Shown here in pieces: positions 21,999 to 30,562 of a stretch of 30,562 nucleotides of DNA. The position numbers were made by a program, and so were the translations under genes. Positions within the stretch are counted from its first letter, which is position 1; each line of letters starts with the position of its first letter. The notes beneath the pieces were generated by a model. That model saw only the letters and a program-made list of their open reading frames with translations. It was not told the origin of the DNA and made no database searches. Origin of the DNA: Polysphondylium violaceum (Eukaryota > Evosea > Eumycetozoa > Dictyosteliales > Dictyosteliaceae). The stretch is from positions 1-30,562 of the forward strand of contig AJWJ01000274.1 of assembly GCA_000277445.1 (NCBI GenBank), in the 5' to 3' direction.

Positions 21999-24636
21999 TT
22001 ATTTATTTCGAGCCTTAAGTTTTAAAGCAATAATCTTGACTCTTTGATTCTTTTTAAATAGCATCCAGACAGCAGTCACTAAAATAGCAGCACCTACCAC
22101 TGAGCATACTATAATTACAGCAAGTTTCCAATTAGGCATACCCTTACTTATTGAACATTCATCAGGTGTTGATGATACAAGTACACCGAAATTTGGATCA
22201 ACAATAATACTATTCTTGAAATACGATGTTTGAATAGATGTATACACCACTGCTGTTGTAGTATCTAATTGATATTTGTTGATTTGGTCTGTTGTAAGTT
22301 TGTTTACTTTGTTGTAGGTTGGTCTGGTATCTAAAATCATTCTATCAGAGAATGTACCAATCAATGTTTCACCATTCATTGACATTTGTATGTTTCTAAT
22401 TGTATTATCACTATTTGATTGTGTAGTTGTTGTTTCTTTTTTACTACATTCATTGTTTGTTGATTCGGTGATTGCTGATTTAAATACAAACTCTACGTTA
22501 TTTTGAGTGCTACCAAATGTCCAATTGTACAATTCAATTTGATATTTAATTGATTTTGGTAGAATTGGTATAATGTCACCTGCAAAGTTATAATATAGAC
22601 GTTCATCTTTATCATTGATTGTTAATGTTACTTGTAATGTTGATTTGTTGTCCAAAATTGTTTTATAAAGAAAAGTAACATTATCTTGGGTAACATTTAA
22701 CCATTGAATGTTATTAATATTATATGATTGAATTATATTACTATTTGAATCCAATTCATTAATCATGGCAATACCAATATCATATTTAGTACCACTTGGT
22801 GTAGTGATGGTTGATGTTGTATTGTTTTCATTTACCACTGGTGGTGTGAGACCAACGCCTAGATTGGGTAAAGAGCAATCATTTGATTCCCAATCATTAT
22901 TACAATCACACTGTAATTGTTGATTACAGTTACCATGAGCAGAGCATACTTGGCCATTACTACCAATGGGACATTGTTGTTCAGGTTTAGTGTACAAGAA
23001 TACATCAGATTTTGAATTAAATATTGTATCAATACTAATGGAAACTTCTAATGGTTGGCTGGAGGAAGATATATTTGATTGGAATAGGCAAGTAATAGTT
23101 TTGGAATCAAGAACAAGAGGTGATGTACATAAATATCCGCCAATCTTTACGACTAAATTTGAAGAATCAAAATCTCTTCCTACTATTGTCACGGTACCGG
23201 GTGTCCCAAATTTTGTTGGGGTAACTGATTCGATGTATGGGTTATATCTATAAGATATCTCTGTGAATTGATTTGAAACCTGATAGCCCGAGTGAAATTT
23301 AAATGTACCTGAACCAGGTGCAACATTACATTTGACAATTGATGTGTTTGTCGTTGAATCAAATTGATTAGACAAGCATGGTTTCTTTGTACCGTCTGGA
23401 TAGAGTATATAGTTTTCCAAAGTATCCACCAATGAGTCTATTATATTTCTACCAGTGATTGTAACAACACTATTCTCTGTTGGTGATGGGGGAGGTTGGA
23501 TACCAAGAATTGATGGTGTTGGACATATTAATAGATTATTTGACCTTCTATATTGATCTTTTACAAAAATGGATGAGCATGATATATTTTCAGGATATGG
23601 AAAGCTAAACAATGTCCTCTTTTCTTGTACAGCTGCTTCTAGCGGTGAGTCGAGTCCACTCAATACTAAAGTGCCCACTGTCATAGCCAATGCCGAGCCT
23701 GTTACGTTTACTGTAGAGTTTGCAAAACTATATGTTAACAAAGTGGTGGCATACGTATATTTTGTAATGGTAGCTCCAGCAGAGTTGAAAGCAGTGATCA
23801 TAGGTACGGGTGTATAGAAGGCTTCATTGGGTATTGTAACATAGGCTGTGGGAGTACTGGCTATATTTGTTAGATTTATAAATAAAGTTTTGTAGTTATT
23901 AAATCTAATATCTATAGGTCCACCTCCTGTGGGTAAATAGTATATTTGAGCTCTCCATATTGAGTTTGTTATCAGGGAGCTCTGAAAAACAGGTGTGATT
24001 TGAGCAATAAAGGTAAAAATAACAACGTTGTTTTGAAAATCAATTATATTCAAAGAGCTACCATATCCAGACATAAGCAAAAATATAGTGGAGGAATCAT
24101 TTTTCACACCACCCATTGACTTTACAGTCCCATCCAAGCTGGTAAAAGAAAAAAGAATATTTGTGATCGCGTCGAATCCTTTACCACTTAAATAGGCATA
24201 TTGATTCTCTTGCAGAAAAGAGTTTTGATCAAAATATACAACAGGTAATTTTATTTGACTGCCTGATGATGGATAACTTATTGTAAAGAGAGTCACATCT
24301 GACGTTGTCGCTGGTAATTTAAATGTAATTTTAGTAGCACTCTCTATCGTTACACCTACAATTCCACCATTTATATTTATGTATTGATCCCTGTTTCTGT
24401 TTTTCCATATTGAAATGTTAATATAACACATATAAAAAAGATAATAAATAATGTTCCGCAGACACCACATACATGACAAAATTTTGACCAGTGATTGTGA
24501 TCACAATATTAGAAAATGAAGTTCCATCGACAAACAGTGGACTGATAGAGTCTAAAGTTTGGCATCTGCTCACCTCTACCTGCAATGATATCAAGATTAA
24601 GATTAAAAATATATATCTCATGTCTTTTTTATCCAT
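21999..24636 (-). CDS. IPT/TIG and EGF-like type I membrane receptor, ComC/Tgr-like (copy 2)
   Basis: Exon 1 (24636-24473) encodes MDKKDMRYIFLILILISLQV, a signal peptide, and the first strand of an IPT-like fold (NIVITITGQNFV). Exon 2 runs from 24396 (or 24390) to 21999. Two AGs six bases apart are both in frame, so the protein is 853 or 851 residues. Layout matches copy 1: variable ectodomain, IPT/TIG (YNPYIESVTPTKFGTPGTVT), EGF-like module at about 528-565 (CSAHGNCNQQLQCDC), conserved membrane-proximal domain with NGETLIGTFSDRMILDTRPT, helix at about 812-836 (WKLAVIIVCSVVGAAILVTA) and a basic tail. Coding DNA is close to copy 1 in the membrane-proximal part, including a 58-bp identical block, but diverged in the N-terminal ectodomain. 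A cell-surface recognition role is inferred. Confidence 0.85.
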
Positions 24637-25039
24637 TGAAACATATGTCTGTGATCCATTTGTTGAACACTTTTGGTCTCCAACAGATTTTTTTTTTTTT
24701 TCTATTTTTTACGAATTTTAAAAGTGATCGGGCGCTGGAGAGAGATTCAGACCTATGAGAAATTATGTGAAAAAATTATAGAATACACTCGTACAAGGTA
24801 TTTATGTAGAATTCATAAATACATTTTATGGAATGTGTATTTGTTCTAAAAACTTTCTATATCCCCGTATTTTTTGATCAGGGTCTTAATCATGGGGCGG
24901 ATTTCGAACAAATAAGTAGTAAATTATTCTATATGCGACCCTATTTTATCTTTTTTTTTGTTAGAAACCTAGCTAGGTTTTTTAAAGAAACGAGTAAAAA
25001 AGAAAGAGGTAGTGATGTTGTTGTTAAAGATTAATAGAA
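24637..25039. promoter_or_regulatory. Spacer between receptor copies 2 and 3
   Basis: This 403-bp region upstream of copy 2 and downstream of copy 3 has a T tract (24690-24700) close to the copy 2 start, a G+C-richer patch around 24729-24760 and 24865-24910, and a perfect 16-bp palindrome at 24965-24980. Short open frames on the plus strand look like chance. Nothing coding is supported. Confidence 0.4.
24965..24980. repeat. 16-bp perfect palindrome AAACCTAGCTAGGTTT
   Basis: AAACCTAG followed directly by CTAGGTTT makes a gapless palindrome. Gapless palindromes suit dimeric DNA-binding proteins better than RNA hairpins. It sits about 330 bp upstream of receptor copy 2 and 60 bp beyond the stop of copy 3. 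Function unknown. Confidence 0.4.
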
Positions 25040-28000
25040 TTATCTCTTTATTTCCTTTAGTTTTAATAGGATAATTTTACCTCTGCTATTCTTCTTTAAA
25101 AACATAAAAACAGCGGCACCAATAATAGAAGCACCGACAACCGAGCATACAACAGCGACAGCTATTTTCCAACTAGCTGTACCGTTGTTATTTGAACATT
25201 CGTCGGGTGCTGATGATACGAGTACACCGAAATTTGGATCAACAACAACACTATTCTTGAAATACGACGTTTGGATTGATGTATATACATTTGATTTATC
25301 CAATTGATACAACACTATTCGTTCATTCGATATTTGATTCACTTTGTTGTAGGTTGGTCTCGAGTCTAAAACAATTCTATCAGAGAAGGTACCTATGAGT
25401 GTTTCACCATTCAGTGTCATTTGTATGCTTCTGAGATTACTATCGCCAGTGTTTGAGGTTGTCGATGTCTTGGCTGTTGTTGAATCTAAACATTCATTGT
25501 TTGATTCACTGATATGTGATTTAAATATAAACTCTAAAGTGTTTTGGGTACTACCAAATGACCAGTTCTGCAATTCAATTTGATATTTAATTGATTTGGG
25601 TAGAATGGGAAGAGTGTCGCCAGCAAAATCATAATAGAGGTATTGGTCAAGACTATTGATGGTCAGCTGTACTTTAAGTGTAGAGTTGTTTGTCAAAGTT
25701 GCAGTATAGAGACTCTTGTCATTGTTTTGTGTCCAGTTTGTCTTGTTCAAATTGAATGAATGAATGATATCATTATTGGTATTCAACTCATTGACCATGA
25801 TGAGACCAATATCAAATTTGGTGCCACTGGGTGTGATGATGGTTGTTGATGTATCATTTTCATTTACTATGGGATCATCAATTACCACGCCAATGTCTTT
25901 GATTGAACAATCGGAATTGGTCCAGCCTTTTTCGCAAATGCACAGCTGTTGTTGGTTACATGTGCCATGACCTGAACACTCTTGATTATTATTGTTTGGA
26001 CATGTTAGACCAGGTTTAGTGTAAAGGAATAAATCTTTAGCTACAGTATATATATCAATCGAAACGTAAACCGATAATAAATCATTCTCACCATTTGTAG
26101 CTACATCTGATTGGTATAAACAGGTAATAGACTTTGCATCACTTGAAGCAATTGCGTTGGTGCACACAGACCCTCCAATCTTTACCATAAGATTGTAGTT
26201 TGAGAAATTGTTGCCTAGGATTGTAACTTGACCGGGTGCTTTATATTTTGTAGAGGTGATACTTGTGAGCGAGGGATTAATGATGGAGCAATCTGATTGC
26301 TCCCAACCTTTTTCACAATTACATACTAAATCACTTGAGCATGAACCATGTCCTGAACAAACTTTATTATTATTCCTACCACGTACACAGGTTAGATAGG
26401 AAAATATTGTAGCTTTAAAAGAGTTTCCAATGCCAATGTTTACTACTACTTGCAATTTGGTATCAGGATCTGCTGCAACGTTGGATCGGAAAAAGCAAGA
26501 AATCATCGTAGTATTTACAGCAACAGGTGACTCACATTCAGATCCACCGATTGTAACGAATATATTGGGTGGTAAAAAATTAGTTCCTGTAATCGTAACC
26601 TGACTCGCTACACCATATTTTGTTGATGTTATTGAGGAGATTGTTGCATCAATTGAACTACAATTATCGCCATACCAAGGTAAAGTACAAACACAAATAG
26701 AATTTAGCTCACATTGGCCATTTCCAGTGCATGCTACAGAGGAAGCAGTTGGACAAGAGTATGTTAATAATTTACTCGAGTATGAAAAATAATATTCGAC
26801 TTTATAAAATACTTCAAGAGGTTCGAATAAATTTGTCATAGGTACATCTGATTGATATAAACATTGAATCTCGGAATCAGAATTTATAACAATATTTGAA
26901 CAAGAAGATCCTGCAATTTTCACCTCTGTTGATCCAGATTGATAATATGGTTTCAAGAATCTACCAAAAATTGTAACTATACCTGGTTTTTGATAGATTA
27001 TTGGACTAATTGAATTGATAGTTGGATTATTATTCAAATTGAGACGAATATTTTGACCAGAGATTTGAAAAGCCCCAACAAAAACAGCTGATCTAAAGTT
27101 GGGATTCAAAGCACAAATGATTTCATAGGTATAATCTACCATAGATTTAAAAGTACAGGTGGAAGGATGATCACTAGATTCTATTTGCAAGTTAAATGTA
27201 TCAAAATTGTTTCCTGTCATGTATTTTCCAACTGCATAAAATACATTATTTGATACATTGTAAGTAACTATTTGAGGAGTAGGACAATATAAAACTTGAT
27301 TTGTTATTCTCTCACCATTGGCCAAAATGTAGACATATCCGCAAGAGATATCATCGGGAGTATTAAAAGCAATGGTGTCAGATGTGTTTGATATTGAAGT
27401 GAGTGGTGTTGAATAAATCCCCACTATTTTGAAACCAGTAGGAAGGGGTGCAAAGGATCCGTGTAAAATTGAATTGCCATTCACATCAGTGGAAGTGTTG
27501 CTAATTTTTGAAGGAAAGGAACGAACAATAGTTGTCGTTCTTCCAGATACATCTTTAGCAACCACTGTAAATTCTTCTTCTAAGCCAAGTATTTCAACTG
27601 CAGGAATACATGCAATATTATACACATCTTCATCAATTACTTCACCAGTAATACTGCATTGATATCCATTAAAAGTTATAGAGACTAAAATTACAGAGCT
27701 ATAGATAGCAAATGATGATTCATAATATTTGATATCCATAATGATTGGATTATAATTAACCGTTTGTGCCAAGGTTACAATGACAACTATTCCCCAACTA
27801 TCATATAAAGAGAGTGTTGACCCCATTTTTGGTACTACTTTAAAAGAAAGTGTGGTATCATTGTGCACTGTGATTGGATGATAACTTGCAACCACGTTAT
27901 CTTTTATATATGCAGTTGCCCCTGGTAGATATTTAAATCCTTTTCCGGTTATATATCCCATATCATTGTCTTGAGTAAAACCATTGTTATCTAGATACGC

Positions 28001-28375
28001 GCAAGCTAAAATATATCCTTGACTCTCTCCAGCCAATCTTAGAAATACAGAATATACTGGTGGATCAAATATAGGTAACTGTACACTATAAATAGCATCA
28101 GGATCAGCAACAGCTACTGCAAAAGTTTTATCATTAGCAACTATTGTAACTGTTGTTCCAGCTTGACTGTATGTTACACAATCAATTTGTAATATTAGTA
28201 TCATATCTTTTAAATATTGACTATATTTAAAAAAGACTTACAAATTCCCAAGTATATCAAAATAAGGAAGTTGTGTATTACCACCTCTGATAAAAGATGG
28301 GCTCGTGCCTGTTATACTTTGTCCATTGGTAATATTTAATAAAACAAGAGAGAATAAAATAAGCAAAAGGTTCAT
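25040..28375 (-). CDS. Large IPT/TIG and triple EGF-like type I membrane receptor, ComC/Tgr-like (copy 3)
   Basis: Two exons (28375-28242 and 28166-25040) give 1086 residues. Exon 1 holds the signal peptide MNLLLILFSLVLLNITNGQS. The 75-bp intron starts GTAAGT, contains a TACTAAT branch-like word and ends ACATACAG; this restores ILGNF-QAGTTVTIVANDK in frame. A shorter intron would be only 21 or 35 bp and is rejected. The ectodomain has EGF-like modules at about 514-546 (CTGNGQCELNSICVC), 637-669 (CSGHGSCSSDLVCNC) and 766-798 (CSGHGTCNQQQLCIC), each preceded by an IPT/TIG unit (for example ISSITSTKYGVASQVTITGT and LTSITSTKYKAPGQVTILGN). The conserved membrane-proximal domain, transmembrane helix (about 1043-1067, WKIAVAVVCSVVGASIIGAA) and basic tail follow as in copies 1 and 2. 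The larger size comes from two extra IPT-EGF units, probably internal duplications. Confidence 0.85.
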
Positions 28376-28605
28376 GTTTATTTAATATATATGTATATAT
28401 GTCAGGCTGCCAATGAAGGTCATAACGTTTTTGTGAAAGTTGTTTTTTTTTTTTTATAGTTTTGAGCTTTTTCGACAATCAGAAAGATATTTAATTAGGT
28501 GAAAAGTGTGAGCAAGTGGTCTAAGTGTGTGAAAATTTTGCAAAAAAAATTTTTGAAAAAAAAAAAAAACGGGCAAAGATTTTCAAAAATTAATAGTTTA
28601 TTCAA

Positions 28606-28648
28606 TTATAAAATATTCTCATCATCATTTCTGTTATTATTATCATGA

Positions 28649-28746
<98 letters not shown>

Positions 28747-29700
28747 GTTTCTGTTATGAGTACTGATGGGGTTAAAATAAATAATATTATTATTATTATT
28801 GCTGTTAAAGTTGAGTTGAAAATTAATCGCATAAGCGATAATAACTATTATTTTTTCCAATTTCTCTTTTTGGTCCTTTGATCTGAAGTGAGTGGATAAA
28901 ATCTTAAATCTTTTTATATAATTAAAAAAATTTTCAATTATCACCCTTCGAGGAGAAATAAAATTATTATAAAGTTTCTCGTCTGGAGTTAAATGGTGAT
29001 AATTCTTTTTGATGGGTGATGCTATATTGGTGGCACCTTGGTACCCTTTATCTCCAAAGATGGGATACGGAAATACTTGCGCCGATCTGGTAATGTCTTG
29101 AATAGCTTTGTCGTGTCTAGATCCCTCGAAAGCAGGGGAGACATATAATAGTTTTCCATCCAAACCTACAATAAATTCGAATTTCCAAAGGTGGTCTCCA
29201 TGTTTCTTGGAATATAAAGTTCTCTGGACTACATTGTCCTGAGGTTTATTTACCAAAACACACGTAGAATCTATGGCGGCCATTGAATAAGTGACACCAT
29301 TATAATTAATGGTTCCAACACTAGGCTCTATATTGTTAATTAAATGTTTTACTTTTTCATATAAAATAGATATTGTCCCATTGATGTGTGATATCATGGT
29401 ACGATATGAGACTCCACATATAACGGCCAATTGGCCTATAGGCATATAGGTATGAAAATATAAAAACACCTGCAGGATGAGTCAAATATTAATAAAAATT
29501 TAATTTGAAAAAAAATGTATATTTATAAAATAAATAATTACCCAAATTATATAGTCTTTATTAAAACCTTCATTGTTTATTAATGAATATAAATGATCAA
29601 TCGTCTCTGGTTTAATACCTAGAGACAACTGCATTACCATTTGTTGGTGGTAAATAGTTTTTTCAATTTTTCTTAATTTTTTTTCTTGTTTAGCTTTCAT
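28606..29700 (-). CDS. DDE transposase, PIF/Harbinger (DDE_Tnp_4) type
   Basis: Two exons (29700-29542 and 29469-28606, 72-bp intron ending CCTGCAG, phase 0) give 340 residues. The N-terminal part has a basic helix, then a helix-turn-helix segment IGQLAVICGVSYRTMISHIN like HTH_Tnp_4. The catalytic core shows the expected order: AAIDST (first Asp), LYSKKHGDHLWKFEFIVGLD, SPAFEGSRHD, FGDKGYQGA (second Asp) and RVIIENFFNYIKRFKIL (Glu), so a DDE triad is present. This cuts and rejoins DNA in Harbinger-like elements. No stop or frameshift interrupts the predicted frame, so it may be active or domesticated. The C terminus ends in about 32 Asn encoded by a pure AAT array, more like a host protein than a transposase. 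Neither terminal inverted repeat nor target duplication could be identified; the right end lies outside the window. Confidence 0.8.
28651..28746. repeat. (ATT)n array of about 32 units inside the transposase gene
   Basis: A pure 96-bp ATT run on the plus strand is read as AAT codons (poly-Asn) in the C-terminal tail of the transposase. The reading frame stays open through it. Such arrays expand and contract by slippage, so its length is likely variable. Confidence 0.9.
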
Positions 29701-30381
29701 TTATTTAAAACTATAGATATATTTTTGATATTGATGATATATTAAAAATAGTAGATGTATTCATTCAAAATTTTTCTTTTTTGTGCATAATACAAAAATA
29801 CTTTTTTTTAAATTTTCACAATCCTGGCGAATGTGGTTAAGTTTTTATCAAGTTTTTATCTCAATGAGGAAATCTTTTGTAGTGTATTCCCACACATACT
29901 TTTTACTTTATTTTTCAATAGTTAACTGCATTGTCATGTGAAAATTTTTTTACTATTAAAATTATGAATTGGAATTATGTTTGGGTTTTTTGATATGGTA
30001 ATTCTAAATAGTTTATAAACGAATACTTATCCCCATATCAAAATAAAAAGGGGATTCAATTTAATTTAAATATAGTTAAAAATGAGTTTATTATATGAAT
30101 TTTTTAATCCTAAAAGAGAATAATAGTTTTTCATTCACACCCGATCCATCTATCAGTGTTTTGATTAATATTTATTTTTTTACATGCAAACACAGTTTAT
30201 TTGATATGGTAAATTAAGGGGGATACACTCTGCTCCAATATGAATGAAAAATAAATAAAGTAAATGAAGAAAAATATTGTATATAAATTGAACCATAAGT
30301 TTTTGTGAAAATTTTAATTTTACATCTAGATTTTATTTTCATTTTTATCTTTAATTTTATTATTATTATTATTTTTTAATA
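29701..30381. promoter_or_regulatory. Divergent spacer between transposase and Myb-like ORF, with repeated words
   Basis: This 681-bp spacer lies between the two divergently read ORFs of the putative Harbinger element. It contains three copies of TTTGATATGG: 29989-29998 (+), 30033-30042 (-, as CCATATCAAA) and 30200-30209 (+). It also has a tandem exact 11-bp repeat AAGTTTTTATC at 29839-29849 and 29850-29860. The rest is A+T tracts. It likely holds both promoters and may hold binding sites for one of the two encoded proteins; that is inference. Confidence 0.45.
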
Positions 30382-30562
30382 ATGTCTCCATACACTCAAG
30401 AAGAAACCAATTTTATTATATCATTCATAAATAACCATATAAAAAGTGGTAAGGACAAAATAACATTGGATATTTCAAATTTAATCCATCTATTCAATGA
30501 AAAATTTCCTATTAGATCAGAATCCAGTATTCGTTCCAAGAGCAACAATGTTTATAAATTTC
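30382..30562 (+). CDS. Myb/SANT-like DNA-binding protein, partial, probable second Harbinger ORF
   Basis: The frame opens at an ATG (MSPYTQEETNFIISFINNHI) and runs 60 codons to the window edge without a stop. The pattern fits the Myb/SANT-like domain found in transposon proteins: an aromatic residue followed by EE, a long first helix, then ISNLIHLFNEKFPIRSESSI with the L-F-N-E-K-F-P and R-S...I-R-S-K spacing. In PIF/Harbinger elements a separate Myb-like protein binds DNA and helps the transposase reach the nucleus and the element ends. The divergent position beside the transposase supports this reading. The incomplete C-terminal part prevents a firm family call. Confidence 0.55.
   Translation, partial: MSPYTQEETNFIISFINNHIKSGKDKITLDISNLIHLFNEKFPIRSESSIRSKSNNVYKF

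Noticed and set aside
24862-24912. GTTCGAAATC on the minus strand, like a tRNA T loop
   Set aside because: The flanking bases do not form a T stem and no D arm or acceptor stem can be drawn.
24828-25034. Plus-strand open frame of 68 codons in the spacer between receptors
   Set aside because: Phe/Lys-rich translation of A+T tracts with no recognisable motif and no partner exon.
28207-28241. Introns of 21 or 35 bp in receptor copy 3
   Set aside because: Too short for splicing in this lineage. The 35-bp option also runs into a stop. The 75-bp intron with a branch-like TACTAAT and CAG end fits better.
28503-28540. tRNA-like A-box words (AGCAAGTGGTCTAAG)
   Set aside because: No B-box or cloverleaf follows within 100 bases; the downstream DNA is A tracts. 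Treated as chance.

Overview
The window reads as nuclear DNA of a social amoeba (Dictyostelia). It is A+T rich, and intergenic and intron DNA is almost all T/A tracts. Introns are short (about 58-255 bp) with GT(A)...AG ends. Proteins carry Asn, Thr, Ser and Asp homopolymer runs, and there are long (AAT)n arrays. The gene set (HUWE1, ZNHIT1, OPA3 and cyclin-Q relatives plus IPT/EGF receptors) is eukaryotic and fits an amoebozoan. I cannot name the species.

Bases 1-18.9 kb are a compact housekeeping block. It starts with a huge HECT ubiquitin ligase of the HUWE1/Tom1/UPL1 type (+, five exons, 706-12091). Converging on it is a seven-exon, probably mitochondrial, acyl-CoA-synthetase-like protein (-) whose adenylation motifs are replaced and whose C-terminal domain is missing, so it looks like a pseudoenzyme. 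Divergent from that is the SWR1/SRCAP subunit ZNHIT1 (+), which converges on an OPA3-family mitochondrial protein (-). OPA3 is in turn divergent from a four-exon cyclin-Q relative (+). A small N-myristoylation/TPR protein (+) follows. I rebuilt the exon structures by joining open frames through GT/AG sites that keep phase and protein similarity. None of the splice junctions is confirmed by RNA data.

Bases 19.1-28.4 kb are a tandem array of three type I membrane receptors, all on the minus strand. Each has a signal peptide exon, a variable N-terminal ectodomain, IPT/TIG folds, one to three EGF-like modules, a conserved membrane-proximal domain, one transmembrane helix and a short basic tail. 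They resemble the ComC/Tgr group of dictyostelid surface proteins. The two shorter copies have the same predicted length and share a 58-bp identical block.

Bases 28.6 kb to the right edge hold a two-exon DDE transposase (-) of the PIF/Harbinger (DDE_Tnp_4) type. A divergent, incomplete Myb/SANT-like ORF (+) lies beside it and runs off the window. This is the usual two-gene layout of a Harbinger DNA transposon. The shared intergenic region carries three copies of a 10-bp word and a tandem 11-bp repeat that may be binding sites.
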